Assembly: GCA_024642725.1 (NCBI GenBank) | Contig: JAHEAO010000008.1 | Location: 1 to 48,407 of the forward strand | Direction: 5' to 3' | DNA: 48,407 bases | Source: Paracoccaceae bacterium | Lineage (GTDB): Bacteria; Pseudomonadota; Alphaproteobacteria; Rhodobacterales; Rhodobacteraceae | In this document: one piece after another, positions 8,724-20,875 of the stretch | How the letters are laid out: every line of letters begins with the position of its first letter | Position numbering within the stretch: the stretch's first letter is position 1 | Notes under the pieces: generated by a model | The model's database searches: none | The model's input: the letters and a program-made list of their open reading frames with translations, nothing else | What the model was told of the DNA's origin: nothing | Made by a program: the position numbers and the translations under genes

Positions 8724-10739
8724 ATGTCTAATCTGAAGAAGATCATCATCGACGGGCAAGAGGTCGAAGTAGAAGGGGCCATGACCCTGATTCAGGCCTG
8801 TGAGGTCGCGGGCATCGAAGTGCCGCGCTTCTGCTACCATGAACGCCTGTCGATCGCGGGCAACTGCCGGATGTGTCTGGTCGAAGTTGTCGGCGGCCCG
8901 CCGAAACCCGCCGCTTCCTGTGCGATGCAGGTCAAGGACCTGCGCCCCGGACCGGAAGGCCAGCCGCCGGTTGTCAAGACCAACAGCCCGATGGTCAAGA
9001 AGGCGCGCGAAGGCGTCATGGAGTTCCTTCTGATCAACCACCCGCTCGACTGCCCCATCTGCGATCAGGGCGGTGAATGCGATTTGCAAGATCAGGCAAT
9101 GGCTTACGGGGTGGACTTCAGCCGCTACCGCGAACCGAAACGGGCCAGCGAGGACCTCGATCTGGGACCGCTCGTCGAAACCCATATGACGCGCTGCATC
9201 TCCTGCACCCGCTGCGTGCGGTTCACGTCGGAAGTCGCCGGGATCACCCAGATGGGCCAGACCGGTCGCGGCGAGGATGCCGAGATCACCAGCTATCTCG
9301 GCCAGACCCTGAACTCGAACCTGCAAGGCAATATCATCGACCTTTGCCCGGTCGGCGCGCTGGTGTCCAAGCCCTATGCCTTTACCGCGCGTCCGTGGGA
9401 GTTGACCAAGACCGAATCCATCGACGTGATGGATGCGCTGGGCAGCAACATCCGGGTCGATACCAAGGGGCGCGAAGTCATGCGCCTCCTGCCGCGCAAC
9501 CATGACGGGGTGAACGAGGAATGGATTTCCGACAAGACCCGTTTCGTCTGGGACGGGTTGCGGCGGCAACGGCTCGACACGCCCTATATCCGTGAAAAGG
9601 GCAAGCTGCGCAAAGCCGGCTGGGGCGAGGCGCTGCAAGCCGCCGCCAAGGCCATGAAGGGCAAGAAAGTCGCCGGTCTCGTCGGCGATCTGGCTCCGAC
9701 CGAGGCGGCCTTCGCGCTCAAGCAGCTGATCGAAGGGCAGGGCGGCAAGGTTGAATGCCGCACCGATGGCGCCAAACTGCCCGCAGGCAACCGCTCTGCC
9801 TATGTCGGCAACGCGCGCATTGAAGATATCGACAGCGCCAAGGCGATCATGCTGATCGGCACCAACCCGGCCGTCGAAGCCCCGGTTCTCAACGCCCGCA
9901 TCCGCAAGGCATGGATCAATGGCGCCAAGATTGGCGTCGTTGGTGAAGCCGTTGATCTGACTTATGAATATTTCCACCTCGGCGCTGGCCGCGATGATCT
10001 GGTCAAGATGGCTGAATCGGATCATACCGACGCGTTGGGCAAGGAAACTCTGGTCATCGTGGGTCAGGGCGCTCTGCAAGAGGCGGACGGCGAAGCGGTG
10101 CTGAGCCAGGCGATGAAGTTCGCCGAACTGACAGAGTCCAAATTCATGATCCTGCACACCGCTGCCGGACGTGTCGGCGCGATGGACGTGGGGGCCACGA
10201 CCGACGGCGGCCTTACCGCCGCGCTCGACGGGGCCGAGGTCGTCTATAACCTCGGCGCGGATGAGGTTGATATCGCCCCCGGTGCCTTCGTCATCTATCA
10301 GGGCAGCCATGGCGACCGCGGCGCGCACCGCGCCGACATCATCCTGCCGGGTGCCGCCTATACCGAAGAAAACGGTCTGTTCGTCAACACCGAAGGCCGC
10401 CCGCAACTTGCCATCCGCGCCGGCTTCGCGCCGGGCGAGGCGAAAGAGAACTGGGCGATCCTGCGGGCCTTGTCGGCAGAGCTTGGGGCGACGTTGCCCT
10501 ATGACTCTCTGGCAGCCCTGCGTCAGGCTCTTGTCGTGGCGCATCCGCATCTCGCGATGATAGATTCGGTGCCGGTGAACGAATGGAACCGGATCCCGCT
10601 CCGCAAACCGGGCAAAGCGACATTCCGCAATGCAATCAAGGACTTCTACCTGACGAACCCGATTGCGCGCGCTTCGGCGCTGATGGCGGAACTGTCGGCG
10701 AACGCCGCCGCGCGCGGACAGAAGATCGCGGCGGAATAA
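8724..10739 (+). CDS. nuoG: NADH-quinone oxidoreductase subunit G (75 kDa type)
   Basis: NuoG is the large iron-sulfur subunit of the peripheral arm. The protein has 671 residues, close to mitochondrial and alphaproteobacterial 75-kDa subunits and shorter than E. coli NuoG. Ligands seen: [2Fe-2S] C37, C48, C51, C66; the His-type [4Fe-4S] H106, C110, C113, C119; the N4 cluster C158, C161, C164 and C208 (DLCPVGAL). No N7-type extra cluster motif is visible after residue 210, as expected in this lineage. A molybdopterin-oxidoreductase-like body follows, with [16 protein letters not shown] near residue 535. Start ATG 8724. A GTG one base after the stop context begins the next gene. Confidence 0.97.
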   Translation: MSNLKKIIIDGQEVEVEGAMTLIQACEVAGIEVPRFCYHERLSIAGNCRMCLVEVVGGPPKPAASCAMQVKDLRPGPEGQPPVVKTNSPMVKKAREGVMEFLLINHPLDCPICDQGGECDLQDQAMAYGVDFSRYREPKRASEDLDLGPLVETHMTRCISCTRCVRFTSEVAGITQMGQTGRGEDAEITSYLGQTLNSNLQGNIIDLCPVGALVSKPYAFTARPWELTKTESIDVMDALGSNIRVDTKGREVMRLLPRNHDGVNEEWISDKTRFVWDGLRRQRLDTPYIREKGKLRKAGWGEALQAAAKAMKGKKVAGLVGDLAPTEAAFALKQLIEGQGGKVECRTDGAKLPAGNRSAYVGNARIEDIDSAKAIMLIGTNPAVEAPVLNARIRKAWINGAKIGVVGEAVDLTYEYFHLGAGRDDLVKMAESDHTDALGKETLVIVGQGALQEADGEAVLSQAMKFAELTESKFMILHTAAGRVGAMDVGATTDGGLTAALDGAEVVYNLGADEVDIAPGAFVIYQGSHGDRGAHRADIILPGAAYTEENGLFVNTEGRPQLAIRAGFAPGEAKENWAILRALSAELGATLPYDSLAALRQALVVAHPHLAMIDSVPVNEWNRIPLRKPGKATFRNAIKDFYLTNPIARASALMAELSANAAARGQKIAAE

Positions 10740-10740
10740 G

Positions 10741-11139
10741 GTGAGGACGGGGGCAATGCTGATGGCGCTTTCCACGATGGGACTGACCGGGTGCACCCCC
10801 GCCGACCCGTCGGCGTCCGACGCTGCCTTTTCGCCCGAATATATCGGGATCGAAACGCGTCTGCTCGATGACGACCTCGTCAGTTTTCAGGTCGCCATGA
10901 AGGGCGCGCGCGACCCGGACGACGTCGCGGACTACGCCCGCTGCGCCGCCGCGCAATATGCGCTGATCCGGGGCTTCGGATTTGCGCGCCATGTGCGCAC
11001 AAATGTAGCGAAAGAGGGTGGCATTTGGCGTGCAGATGCGGTTTACACCATCTCGCCAGCCCTGCCGGACGGTCTGCGCACGATTGACGCCGAAGTCATC
11101 GTGCAGGACTGCGAGGCCAAGAGAATACCGACGGTGTGA
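10741..11139 (+). CDS. Small putative lipoprotein between nuoG and nuoH
   Basis: 132 residues if the GTG at 10741 is used, which gives a basic residue at position 2, a hydrophobic stretch and a lipobox-like MGLTGC with cysteine at 18. ATGs at 10756 and 10762 would remove the basic n-region, so I prefer the GTG. The mature part contains [20 protein letters not shown] and, near the end, EVIVQDCEA. No family recognised. It is the third lipoprotein-like gene in the operon, one base behind nuoG and 13 bases ahead of nuoH. Confidence 0.72.
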   Translation: MRTGAMLMALSTMGLTGCTPADPSASDAAFSPEYIGIETRLLDDDLVSFQVAMKGARDPDDVADYARCAAAQYALIRGFGFARHVRTNVAKEGGIWRADAVYTISPALPDGLRTIDAEVIVQDCEAKRIPTV

Positions 11140-11152
11140 GGAACAGGAAAAC

Positions 11153-12193
11153 ATGGTCGAATTTTTCACCACCACCAATCTGGGCATTGTCCTCCTGATT
11201 CTCGGTCAGGCGCTGTTGGTCATCGTCCCGCTGCTTCTGGCTCTGGCCTTCCTGATGTATGCCGACCGCAAGGTCTGGGCGGCCGTCCAGATGCGCCGGG
11301 GTCCGAACGTCGTTGGCACTTTCGGCCTGCTGCAAAGCTTCGCGGACTTCCTCAAGTACATCGTCAAGGAAGTCGTGGTGCCGGCCGGCGCCGACAAGGT
11401 GGTGTTCTTCCTCGCTCCGCTGATCAGCTTCGTGATGGCGGTGATTGCCTGGGTCGCGATCCCGTGGAACGATGGCTGGGTTGTCGCCGACCTCAACGTG
11501 GCGATCCTCTACATCTTCGCGATATCCTCGCTGGAAGTGTATGGCGTGATCATGGGCGGCTGGGCCTCGAACTCGAAATACCCGTTCCTTGGCTCTCTGC
11601 GCTCCGCCGCGCAGATGATTTCCTACGAGGTCTCGATCGGCCTGATCATCATCGGCATCATCATCTCGACCGGCAGCATGAATTTCGGCGATATCGTCAA
11701 CGCGCAGCGCGGCGACTGGGGCCTGTTCAACTGGTACTGGCTGCCGCATTTCCCGATGCTGTTCCTGTTCTTCATCTCGGCGCTGGCCGAAACCAACCGC
11801 CCGCCCTTCGACCTTCCCGAAGCGGAATCCGAACTCGTCGCGGGCTATCAGGTGGAATATTCCTCGACGCCGTTCCTGCTGTTCATGATCGGCGAGCTGA
11901 TGGCCGTCGTTCTGATGTGCGCGCTGGTTTCGCTGCTGTTCCTCGGCGGCTGGCTGTCGCCCATTCCGGGCCTGCCCGACGGCATCCTCTGGATGGCGCT
12001 GAAGATGACAGCCGTCTTCTTCGTCTTCGCGATGGTCAAGGCGATCACACCGCGCTACCGCTACGACCAGTTGATGCGGATCGGCTGGAAAGTGTTCCTG
12101 CCGCTGAGCCTTGCGTGGGTGGTGATCGTCGCCTTCTTCGCACAATACGGTGCCTTCGGCGGGGCCTATGCCCGCTGGACCATTGGGGGATAA
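11153..12193 (+). CDS. nuoH: NADH-quinone oxidoreductase subunit H (ND1)
   Basis: NuoH is the ND1 homologue that joins the membrane arm to the Q-module and lines the quinone channel. It has 346 residues with about eight transmembrane segments. Family motifs are present: [17 protein letters not shown] near the N-terminus, the charged loop [20 protein letters not shown] (near residue 205), and [13 protein letters not shown] near the C-terminus. Start ATG 11153 follows AGGAACAGG; an in-frame ATG at 11018 lies inside the previous gene. nuoI follows after three bases. Confidence 0.96.
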   Translation: MVEFFTTTNLGIVLLILGQALLVIVPLLLALAFLMYADRKVWAAVQMRRGPNVVGTFGLLQSFADFLKYIVKEVVVPAGADKVVFFLAPLISFVMAVIAWVAIPWNDGWVVADLNVAILYIFAISSLEVYGVIMGGWASNSKYPFLGSLRSAAQMISYEVSIGLIIIGIIISTGSMNFGDIVNAQRGDWGLFNWYWLPHFPMLFLFFISALAETNRPPFDLPEAESELVAGYQVEYSSTPFLLFMIGELMAVVLMCALVSLLFLGGWLSPIPGLPDGILWMALKMTAVFFVFAMVKAITPRYRYDQLMRIGWKVFLPLSLAWVVIVAFFAQYGAFGGAYARWTIGG

Positions 12194-13091
<898 letters not shown>

Positions 13092-13095
<4 letters not shown>

Positions 13096-13706
13096 GTGTC
13101 GTCGATTTCACCTTCTACCTCTTTGCCATCGTGGTGGTGATAGCGGGTCTTCTGACTGTGGTGTCGAAGAACCCCGTCCATTCGGTGCTGTGGTTGATCC
13201 TCGCCTTCCTGTCCTCCTCGGGGCTGTTCGTCCTGCTGGGGGCGGAATTCGTCGCGATGCTGCTGATCATCGTCTATGTCGGCGCGGTCGCGGTGCTGTT
13301 CCTGTTCGTCGTGATGATGCTCGATGTCGATTTCGCCGAACTCAGGGGCGAAATGGCGCGTTACATGCCGCTGGCGCTTCTGATGGGCGTCGTGATCCTG
13401 ATGCAGCTTGCAATGGCCTTTGGCGTCTGGGAATTTTCCGATCAGGCGCAGGGTCTGCGCGGCGCGGTCACCCCCGATGCGGCAGAGGTCCACAATACCG
13501 CCGCGCTCGGTCTGCTGATCTATGACAAGTATATCCTGATGTTCCAGCTTGCCGGGTTGATCCTGCTGGTCGCCATGATCGGTGCGATCATGCTGACATT
13601 GCGCCACCGCACCGACATCAAGCGCCAGGACGTGCTGGCCCAGATGTACCGCGATCCGGCCAAGGCGATGGAACTGAAGGACGTGAAACCGGGACAGGGG
13701 CTATGA
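13092..13706 (+). CDS. nuoJ: NADH-quinone oxidoreductase subunit J (ND6)
   Basis: NuoJ is the ND6 homologue in the proton-pumping membrane arm. 204 residues with five hydrophobic segments. The [18 protein letters not shown] segment and the pi-bulge helix region [20 protein letters not shown] are family hallmarks. The start overlaps the CMD-like gene (ATGA) and the stop overlaps the ATG of a 38-codon microprotein frame. Confidence 0.95.
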
Positions 13707-13819
13707 ACAGCCTCGCGCCCCTTCTGCCGCTCGTCGGGCTGGCCTCGCTTGTCGTGGTCGCGATCCGCAGGCGGCGGGAAAAGAAGAAAAGATTTGAGGG
13801 ACAGAATGGTCGGACTTGA
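13703..13819 (+). CDS. Putative 38-residue single-helix microprotein between nuoJ and nuoK
   Basis: The ATG at 13703 overlaps the nuoJ TGA as ATGA, the coupling used repeatedly in this operon, and the stop falls 14 bases inside nuoK. The product starts [20 protein letters not shown], one hydrophobic helix, then a strongly basic stretch [13 protein letters not shown]. This shape, a single membrane helix with a basic cytoplasmic tail, is what small accessory subunits often look like. Too short for usual gene calls. Without it, nuoJ and nuoK would be separated by 99 bases, far more than the neighbouring junctions, which supports it. Confidence 0.6.
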   Translation: MNSLAPLLPLVGLASLVVVAIRRRREKKKRFEGQNGRT

Positions 13820-14111
13820 ACATTACCTGACGGTCGCCGCGGCGCTCTTTGTCATCGGCATCTTCGGGATTTTCCTGAACCGCAAGAACGTCATCATCAT
13901 CCTGATGTCGGTCGAGTTGATGCTTCTGGCCGTCAACATCAACTTCGTCGCCTTTTCCTCGTTTCTCGGGGATCTGGCGGGGCAGGTCTTCACCATGTTC
14001 GTCCTGACCGTCGCCGCGGCCGAAGCCGCGATCGGCCTGGCGATCCTTGTCTGTTTCTTCCGTAACCGCGGCACTATCGACGTCGAAGACGTCAACGTGA
14101 TGAAGGGCTGA
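13806..14111 (+). CDS. nuoK: NADH-quinone oxidoreductase subunit K (ND4L)
   Basis: NuoK is the ND4L homologue. 101 residues with three transmembrane segments. [19 protein letters not shown] at the N-terminus, [18 protein letters not shown] with the conserved glutamate, and [15 protein letters not shown] with the second glutamate are all seen. I chose ATG 13806 with GAGGGACAG upstream; the in-frame start at 13749 would add 19 basic residues that no NuoK has. nuoL follows four bases after the stop. Confidence 0.96.
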   Translation: MVGLEHYLTVAAALFVIGIFGIFLNRKNVIIILMSVELMLLAVNINFVAFSSFLGDLAGQVFTMFVLTVAAAEAAIGLAILVCFFRNRGTIDVEDVNVMKG

Positions 14112-14115
14112 GCAA

Positions 14116-16305
14116 ATGGAAACGATTATCCTCTTTGCCCCGCTCGTCGGCGCGCTGATTGCAGGCTTCGGCTGGCGCGTCATCGGTGACGCCGGTGCGC
14201 AATGGCTGACGACCGGTCTTCTCTTCCTGTCGGCCTTCTTGTCGTGGATCGTGTTCCTGACTTTCGACGGGGTAACCGAACATATCCAGATCCTGCGCTG
14301 GATCGAAAGCGGGTCGCTCTCGACCGATTGGGCTATCCGGCTCGACCGGCTGACCGCAATCATGCTGGTCGTCGTGACCACGGTTTCCAGCCTCGTCCAC
14401 CTCTATTCCGTCGGCTACATGGCGCATGACGAGAATTTCGGCGAAGGCGTCAGCTACCGGCCGCGCTTCTTCGCTTACCTGTCGTTCTTCACCTTCGCCA
14501 TGCTGATGCTGGTGACCGCCGACAATCTCGTGCAGATGTTTTTTGGCTGGGAAGGCGTCGGCGTCGCCTCGTATCTTCTGATCGGTTTCTACTACAAGAA
14601 ACCCTCTGCCAACGCCGCCGCCATCAAGGCTTTCGTGGTCAACCGCATCGGCGACTTCGGCTTTGCGCTTGGCATCTTCGGGCTGTTCTTCCTTGTCGAC
14701 AGCATCAAGATGGATGACATCTTCGCAGCCGCGCCGCGTCTGGCGGAAACCAACCTGCATTTCCTCTGGGCCGATTGGAATGCCGCCAACCTGCTGGCTT
14801 TCCTGCTGTTCATCGGCGCGATGGGCAAATCCGCGCAGCTCTTCCTGCACACATGGTTGCCGGACGCGATGGAAGGCCCGACACCGGTTTCCGCGCTGAT
14901 CCACGCCGCGACCATGGTGACGGCGGGCGTTTTCCTTGTCTGCCGCATGTCGCCGCTGTTCGAATACGCACCCGAAGCCAAGATGTTCGTCATCTATATC
15001 GGCGCCTCGACCGCATTCTTCGCCGCAACCGTCGGTCTCGTGCAGAACGACATCAAGCGCGTCATCGCCTATTCGACCTGTTCGCAGCTTGGCTACATGT
15101 TCGTGGCGGCAGGGGCCGGCGTTTACGGTGCTGCGATGTTCCATCTTTTCACCCACGCCTTCTTCAAGGCGATGCTGTTTCTGGGGGCAGGCTCGGTTAT
15201 CACCGCCATGCACCATGAGCAGGACATGCGGAACTACGGTGGCCTTCGTCACAAGATTCCGAAAACCTTCTGGGCGATGATGATCGGCACACTGGCCATC
15301 ACCGGCGTCGGCATCCCGCTGACCTCGATCGGCTTTGCCGGTTTCCTGTCGAAAGACGCGATCATCGAAAGCGCCTATGCCTCGGGCGTCGGCTATGCCT
15401 TCTGGCTTCTGGTCATCGCCGCGCTTTTCACCAGTTTCTACAGCTGGCGGCTGATTTTCATGACCTTCTATGGCGCGCCTCGCGGCGATCACCACGCGCA
15501 TGAACATGCCCATGAAAGCCCCTGGACGATGCTGGTGCCGCTCGGCGTGCTTGCCCTCGGCGCGGTTTTCTCGGGGATGATCTGGTACGGTTCGTTCTTC
15601 GGCGACCACAACACGGTCAACAAGTTCTTCGGCATTCCCCAACATCACGCCGAAGCCGCCGACACCGGCCACGCCGAAGCGGCGACGACCGAACAGACCG
15701 AAGCGGCCACCACCGAACATTCAGAGGCGCCTGCCGACAGCCACGGCGCAACCGACATGGCCACCGCTGACGCGGCCTCCACCGCCGCCGAAGGCAGCGC
15801 CATGGCCGCGACGGACCATTCCGCTGATGCGGCCGCCGAACCGCACGCCGCCCCCGAAGGCGCGATCTTCATGGCCCCCGACAACCACGTGATGGATGAC
15901 GCACACCATGCACCGGCTTGGGTCAAGGTCTCGCCGTTCGTCGCGATGCTGATCGGCTTGTTCACCGCATGGGTCTTTTACATCCGCGATCCGTCCATTC
16001 CGGGACGGCTGGCGGCCCAACAGCGCCCGCTCTACGAATTCCTGCTCAACAAGTGGTATTTCGATGAGATCTACGACTTCCTGTTCGTGCGCCCTGCCAA
16101 GCGCCTTGGCAATTTCCTGTGGAAGCGTGGCGACGGCGGCGTGATCGACGGCTTCCTCAATGGCGTCGCGATGGGCGTGGTGCCGTTCTTCACCCGGCTC
16201 GCCGGGCGGATGCAGTCGGGCTACCTCTTCCACTATGCCTTCGCGATGGTGCTGGGGATTCTGATCCTTATCACCTGGATGACCATCGGCGGGGGAGCAC
16301 ACTGA
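14116..16305 (+). CDS. nuoL: NADH-quinone oxidoreductase subunit L (ND5) with His/Ala-rich insert
   Basis: NuoL is the distal antiporter-like proton-pumping subunit. The protein has 729 residues, about 100 more than E. coli NuoL. Family motifs: [19 protein letters not shown] near residue 137, [20 protein letters not shown] near 246, FLVCRMSP, and the [11 protein letters not shown] helix. The extra length is a low-complexity segment at about residues 505-590, made of Ala, Glu, Thr and about ten His, after the helix-XIV region and before the long lateral helix ([13 protein letters not shown] near 645). A smaller His-rich patch ([10 protein letters not shown]) sits near 457. The stop shares one base with nuoM (TGATG). 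Confidence 0.95.
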   Translation: METIILFAPLVGALIAGFGWRVIGDAGAQWLTTGLLFLSAFLSWIVFLTFDGVTEHIQILRWIESGSLSTDWAIRLDRLTAIMLVVVTTVSSLVHLYSVGYMAHDENFGEGVSYRPRFFAYLSFFTFAMLMLVTADNLVQMFFGWEGVGVASYLLIGFYYKKPSANAAAIKAFVVNRIGDFGFALGIFGLFFLVDSIKMDDIFAAAPRLAETNLHFLWADWNAANLLAFLLFIGAMGKSAQLFLHTWLPDAMEGPTPVSALIHAATMVTAGVFLVCRMSPLFEYAPEAKMFVIYIGASTAFFAATVGLVQNDIKRVIAYSTCSQLGYMFVAAGAGVYGAAMFHLFTHAFFKAMLFLGAGSVITAMHHEQDMRNYGGLRHKIPKTFWAMMIGTLAITGVGIPLTSIGFAGFLSKDAIIESAYASGVGYAFWLLVIAALFTSFYSWRLIFMTFYGAPRGDHHAHEHAHESPWTMLVPLGVLALGAVFSGMIWYGSFFGDHNTVNKFFGIPQHHAEAADTGHAEAATTEQTEAATTEHSEAPADSHGATDMATADAASTAAEGSAMAATDHSADAAAEPHAAPEGAIFMAPDNHVMDDAHHAPAWVKVSPFVAMLIGLFTAWVFYIRDPSIPGRLAAQQRPLYEFLLNKWYFDEIYDFLFVRPAKRLGNFLWKRGDGGVIDGFLNGVAMGVVPFFTRLAGRMQSGYLFHYAFAMVLGILILITWMTIGGGAH

Positions 16306-17843
16306 TGGAAAACCTGCTTTCGATCATCACTTTCATGCCGCTCGTCGCGGCGCTCATCCTCGCGGTCTTCCTGCGCGGCGACGATCCGGCAGCGCAGGCG
16401 AACGCCAAATGGCTGGCCCTGATCGCGACCTCGGCCACCTTCGTGGTGTCGCTCTTCGTTCTCTTTGGCTTCAACCCGGCAGACACCGGCTTTCAGTTCA
16501 TCGAGGAACGCGAATGGCTGATGGGCCTGAAGTACAAGATGGGCGTCGACGGGATTTCGGTTCTCTTCGTGATGCTGACGACCTTCCTCATGCCGATCAC
16601 CATCGCGGCCTGCTGGAACGTCGAGACCCGCGTCAAGGAATACATGATCGCATTCCTCGTCCTTGAAACCCTGATGCTCGGCGTTTTCATGGCGCTGGAC
16701 CTCGTGCTCTTCTACCTGTTCTTCGAGGCCGGGCTGATCCCGATGTTCCTGATCATCGGCATCTGGGGCGGCAAGGACCGCATCTATGCGGCGTTCAAGT
16801 TCTTCCTCTATACCTTCCTCGGTTCGGTGCTGATGCTGGTGGCGATGGTGGCGATGTTTGTCGACGCCGGGACCACCGATATCCCGACGCTGCTGAACCA
16901 TACCTTTGCGTCTGAAACCTTCCCGGTGCTGGGCTTCCAGGTTGTCGGGGGGATGCAGACCCTGCTGTTCCTTGCCTTCTTCGCGTCTTTCGCGGTGAAG
17001 ATGCCAATGTGGCCGGTCCATACATGGTTGCCTGACGCACACGTTCAGGCACCGACCGCGGGCTCTGTCGTGCTGGCGGCGATTCTGTTGAAGATGGGGG
17101 GCTACGGCTTCCTGCGCTTCAGCCTGCCGATGTTCCCGGTCGCCTCGGACATCTGGGCACCCTTCGTTCTGTGGATCAGCGCAATCGCAATCGTCTACAC
17201 CAGTCTGGTGGCGCTGGCGCAGCATGACATGAAAAAGCTGATCGCCTATTCCTCGGTCGCCCATATGGGCTATGTGACCGCGGGTATCTTCGCGGTGAAC
17301 CAGCAGGGCATCGACGGGGCGATCTTCCAGATGCTCAGCCACGGCTTCATCTCTGGCGCTCTGTTTCTTTGCGTCGGCGTGATCTACGACCGGATGCATA
17401 CCCGCGAAATCGACGCCTATGGCGGTCTGGTGAACCGGATGCCGGCCTATGCGCTGATCTTCATGCTGTTCACCATGGCCAATGTCGGCTTGCCCGGCAC
17501 CTCGGGGTTCATCGGCGAATTCCTCACGCTCGTCGGGATATTCCAGGCCAACACCTGGGTCGCGGCGGTTGCGACTTCGGGCGTGATCCTGTCGGCGGCC
17601 TATGCGCTCTGGCTCTATCGCCGGGTCGTCATGGGCGACCTGATCAAGGAAAGCCTGAAGTCGATCACCGACATGAACACCCGCGAGCGCGCGATCTTCG
17701 CGCCGCTGGTGGTGATGACCATCCTGCTTGGCGTCTACCCCTCGCTCGTGACCGACATCATCGGTCCCAGCGTTACGGCGCTGATCACAGACTACCATGC
17801 CGCCCTGCCTGTCGATCAGGTGGCCGCCGTGGCTGCGCATTAA
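16305..17843 (+). CDS. nuoM: NADH-quinone oxidoreductase subunit M (ND4)
   Basis: NuoM is the middle antiporter-like subunit of the membrane arm. 512 residues, usual size. [39 protein letters not shown], and [14 protein letters not shown] are family hallmarks carrying the pump lysines and glutamate. Start ATG 16305 overlaps the nuoL stop by one base; the longer frame from 16119 overlaps nuoL and has no membrane character. A 12-base gap separates it from nuoN. Confidence 0.96.
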   Translation: MENLLSIITFMPLVAALILAVFLRGDDPAAQANAKWLALIATSATFVVSLFVLFGFNPADTGFQFIEEREWLMGLKYKMGVDGISVLFVMLTTFLMPITIAACWNVETRVKEYMIAFLVLETLMLGVFMALDLVLFYLFFEAGLIPMFLIIGIWGGKDRIYAAFKFFLYTFLGSVLMLVAMVAMFVDAGTTDIPTLLNHTFASETFPVLGFQVVGGMQTLLFLAFFASFAVKMPMWPVHTWLPDAHVQAPTAGSVVLAAILLKMGGYGFLRFSLPMFPVASDIWAPFVLWISAIAIVYTSLVALAQHDMKKLIAYSSVAHMGYVTAGIFAVNQQGIDGAIFQMLSHGFISGALFLCVGVIYDRMHTREIDAYGGLVNRMPAYALIFMLFTMANVGLPGTSGFIGEFLTLVGIFQANTWVAAVATSGVILSAAYALWLYRRVVMGDLIKESLKSITDMNTRERAIFAPLVVMTILLGVYPSLVTDIIGPSVTALITDYHAALPVDQVAAVAAH

Positions 17844-17855
17844 AGGACGACAACG

Positions 17856-19295
17856 ATGACCGAGGCCGATTTCAACATTGTCCTGCCAGAGGTGATCCTC
17901 GCAGTCTTCGCCATGGCCGCGCTTCTCTTCGGCGCCTATGGCGGCAAGGACAAGACCGCCCCGATGATCCTCTGGGCTTCGGCGGGCCTGATGGCGCTCA
18001 TGGCCGTCTGGATCGGCGTGAGCGGCGAGGGAACCCATACGCCCTTTGGCGGCATGTATGTCGATGACGCCTTCAGCCGCTTCGCCAAGGTCGTGATCCT
18101 GCTGTCCGGCTCCGCCATCTTGCTGATGAGCGAGGCCTACCTTGCCCGCCGCGGACTTTTGCGCTTTGAACTGCCGATCCTCGTGGTGCTGGCGACCATC
18201 GGCATGATGGTGATGGTGTCGGCTGCGGACCTGATGACGCTATACATGGGGCTGGAACTGCAGTCGCTCTCGCTTTACGTCGTCGCCGCCCTGCGCCGCG
18301 ATTCAGTAAAATCGACCGAGGCGGGACTGAAATACTTCGTCCTCGGCGCGCTGTCCTCGGGCATGCTGCTCTATGGCGCGTCTCTGGTCTACGGCTTCTC
18401 GGGCACCACGCTTTTCTCGGGGATCATCCAGACGGCAAGCGATGGCCACGTTTCGCTTGGCCTCCTGTTCGGGCTGATGTTCCTGATCACCGGCCTTGCC
18501 TTCAAGGTCTCCGCCGTGCCGTTCCACATGTGGACGCCCGACGTCTACGAAGGCTCGCCGACCTCGGTGACCGCCTTCTTTGCAACCGCGCCAAAGGTTG
18601 CGGCAATGGGCCTGTTCGCTCGTGTCCTGTTCGACGCCTTCGGCGGCGTGACCGCCGATTGGGGGCAAGTCATCGCGATCCTCTCGGTGGCGTCAATGTT
18701 CCTTGGCGCCGTCGCCGCCATCGGCCAGCGCAATATCAAGCGCCTGATGGCTTACTCCTCGATTGCTCATATGGGCTTTGCGCTGATGGGCCTCGCTGCG
18801 GGCACCGCCTTTGGCGTGCAGGCGATGCTGATCTACATGGCGATCTACGTGACGATGAACATCGGCACCTTCGCTTTCATCTTGTCCATGGAACGCGACG
18901 GCGTGCCGGTCACCGATATCGACGCGCTGAACCAGTTTTCGAAATCCGAACCGCTCAAGGCGCTGGCGATGCTGGTGCTTCTGTTCAGCCTCGCCGGGGT
19001 GCCGCCGCTGGTCGGCTTCTTCGGGAAATTCTACGTGCTCAGGGCTGCGGTGGACGCCAATATGACATGGCTCGCCGTCGCCGGCGTCATCGCCTCGGTC
19101 ATCGGCGCATTCTATTACCTGCGCATCGTTTTCTACATGTATTTCGGCGAAGAGGGCGATGGCATTGACGGTCACATGACCCCCGTTTCCTGGGCCATGC
19201 TGATGGCGTCAGCCGCAATCATGGTGGTTGGCGTGGCTAACCTCTTCGGGATCGAGGCGCTGGCTGCCGCCGCCGCGGACGCCCTTGTCAAGTAA
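17856..19295 (+). CDS. nuoN: NADH-quinone oxidoreductase subunit N (ND2)
   Basis: NuoN is the ND2 homologue, last antiporter-like subunit and last nuo gene here. 479 residues with about fourteen transmembrane segments. [40 protein letters not shown] and [14 protein letters not shown] are the family motifs. AAGG ends seven bases before ATG 17856. The end of the gene overlaps the probable TTG start of birA. Confidence 0.96.
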   Translation: MTEADFNIVLPEVILAVFAMAALLFGAYGGKDKTAPMILWASAGLMALMAVWIGVSGEGTHTPFGGMYVDDAFSRFAKVVILLSGSAILLMSEAYLARRGLLRFELPILVVLATIGMMVMVSAADLMTLYMGLELQSLSLYVVAALRRDSVKSTEAGLKYFVLGALSSGMLLYGASLVYGFSGTTLFSGIIQTASDGHVSLGLLFGLMFLITGLAFKVSAVPFHMWTPDVYEGSPTSVTAFFATAPKVAAMGLFARVLFDAFGGVTADWGQVIAILSVASMFLGAVAAIGQRNIKRLMAYSSIAHMGFALMGLAAGTAFGVQAMLIYMAIYVTMNIGTFAFILSMERDGVPVTDIDALNQFSKSEPLKALAMLVLLFSLAGVPPLVGFFGKFYVLRAAVDANMTWLAVAGVIASVIGAFYYLRIVFYMYFGEEGDGIDGHMTPVSWAMLMASAAIMVVGVANLFGIEALAAAAADALVK

Positions 19296-20064
19296 CTGGC
19301 GCATCGACGCTTCCGAAAGCCTCTGGCCCGCAGGCGTCGGTCGCCATATCCTTGAAGAAACCGACAGCACCAACGCCGAGGCCGCGCGCCGCGCGCCGAC
19401 GCTGACATCGCCCGCCTGGATCCTCGCGCTGCACCAGACCGCCGCACGCGGACGCCGGGGCAGGGCATGGGTCAGCCCGCCGGGAAATTTTGCCGCGACC
19501 TACGTGATGCACCCGACCGAGACCGCCGACATTGTCGCCCTGCGCTCTTTCGTGGCGGCGCTGGCGCTTTTCGACACGCTCGTCGCGGCGACCGGACGGG
19601 TTGAAGGGCTGACGCTCAAATGGCCCAATGACGTTCTGCTGCAGGGCGGCAAGGTCGCGGGCATCCTGCTGGAATCCAGCGGGCAGGGGGGGCAGACCGA
19701 CTATCTGGCCATCGGCATCGGCGTGAACCTCGCCCGCGCCCCCGACCCGACAGATCTCGAACCCGGCGCCTCTGCGCCGATCGCGCTTGAAGATGTCATC
19801 GGCGGCACCATAGCGCCGGAAAATTTCCTAGACCTTCTGGCCCCGGCCTACGCCTGGTGGGAACACCGCTTCACCGCCGAAGGTTTCGCGCCGATTCGCG
19901 AAACCTGGCTGTCGCATGCCGCCCGCCTTGGCACGGTCATCACCGCGCGCACCGGCAAAGAGGACATCACCGGGACGTTTGAAACCATCGACGATGCCGG
20001 TAACCTGATCCTGACGACTTCAAAAGGCCGCCGCACGATCTCGGCCGCCGAGGTCTTTTTCTGA
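19285..20064 (+). CDS. birA: Biotin--[acetyl-CoA-carboxylase] ligase, class I (no HTH)
   Basis: It attaches biotin to the biotin carboxyl carrier domains of acetyl-CoA and related carboxylases. Motifs: [15 protein letters not shown] near residue 52 (biotinyl-AMP loop), [20 protein letters not shown] near 111, and a C-terminal SH3-like part ending [11 protein letters not shown]. There is no N-terminal helix-turn-helix, so it should act only as an enzyme and not as a repressor. The start is unclear: no ATG is near, and I chose TTG 19285, which overlaps nuoN by 11 bases and gives 259 residues; TTG 19228 is longer but wholly inside nuoN. birA after nuoN is common in alphaproteobacteria. Confidence 0.92.
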   Translation: MSSNWRIDASESLWPAGVGRHILEETDSTNAEAARRAPTLTSPAWILALHQTAARGRRGRAWVSPPGNFAATYVMHPTETADIVALRSFVAALALFDTLVAATGRVEGLTLKWPNDVLLQGGKVAGILLESSGQGGQTDYLAIGIGVNLARAPDPTDLEPGASAPIALEDVIGGTIAPENFLDLLAPAYAWWEHRFTAEGFAPIRETWLSHAARLGTVITARTGKEDITGTFETIDDAGNLILTTSKGRRTISAAEVFF

Positions 20065-20098
20065 CGGGGTCAGCCCCCCGCGAGACAGAGGAAACCCC

Positions 20099-20875
20099 AT
20101 GCTGCTCTGCATAGACACCGGAAATACCAACACCGTGTTCTCGATCTGGGACGGCGACTCGTTCCTCGCGACATGGCGCACCTCGACCGAGCACCAGCGC
20201 ACGGCGGACCAGTATTTCGTCTGGCTGACGACCTTGATGAATGCCAAGAAGCTCGACGTGACCATCGACGAGGTCATCATCTCCTCCACCGTGCCCCGCG
20301 TCGTGTTCAACCTGCGGGTCCTGTGTGACCGCTATTTCAACTGCCGACCCTATGTGGTCGGAAAGCCCGAATGCCTGCTGCCCTATGCGCCCCGCGTCGA
20401 TCAGGGCACGATCGTCGGCCCCGACCGGTTGGTCAACACCACCGGCGCCTACAACCGGCACGGCGGCGATCTCATCGTGGTCGACTACGGCACCGCCACC
20501 ACCTTTGATGTCACCGCCCATGACGGCGCCTATGTCGGCGGCGTTATCGCACCCGGCGTCAACCTCTCGCTCGAGGCCCTGCACCAGGCCGCCGCCGCGC
20601 TGCCGCATGTCGACGTGACCAAGCCGGAAAAGGTGATCGGCACGAATACGGTTGCATGTATGCAGTCAGGTGTGTTCTGGGGCTACATCGGTCTGGTCAA
20701 AGGCATCTGCGCCCAGATCAAGGAAGAATACGGCAAACCGATGAAGACCATCGGCACCGGTGGCCTCGCACCGCTTTTCGCGCAGGGCAACGGCCTGTTT
20801 GACACGATCGAAGATGATTTGACGATGCACGGCCTGACCGTCATCCACCAGTATAACAAGGACCAGGGCAATTGA
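20099..20875 (+). CDS. coaX: Type III pantothenate kinase
   Basis: CoaX phosphorylates pantothenate, the first step of coenzyme A synthesis. 258 residues. It has the ASKHA-fold signatures MLLCIDTGNTNTVFSIWDG at the start (phosphate 1), IVGPDRLVN near residue 105, and VVDYGTATTFDV near 126, followed by VGGVIAPGVNLSLEAL. The ATG at 20099 follows AGAGGAAA. The TGA overlaps a TTG start for the next gene. Confidence 0.95.
   Translation: MLLCIDTGNTNTVFSIWDGDSFLATWRTSTEHQRTADQYFVWLTTLMNAKKLDVTIDEVIISSTVPRVVFNLRVLCDRYFNCRPYVVGKPECLLPYAPRVDQGTIVGPDRLVNTTGAYNRHGGDLIVVDYGTATTFDVTAHDGAYVGGVIAPGVNLSLEALHQAAAALPHVDVTKPEKVIGTNTVACMQSGVFWGYIGLVKGICAQIKEEYGKPMKTIGTGGLAPLFAQGNGLFDTIEDDLTMHGLTVIHQYNKDQGN

Noticed and set aside
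8682-10796. 704-codon minus-strand frame opposite nuoG
   Set aside because: Complete overlap with nuoG, whose cluster ligands are all present; a composition artefact.
14092-19175. Long open frames on the minus strand opposite nuoL-nuoN
   Set aside because: They mirror strongly biased GC-rich genes, give His/Arg/Asp-rich products without motifs, and the plus-strand genes are certain.
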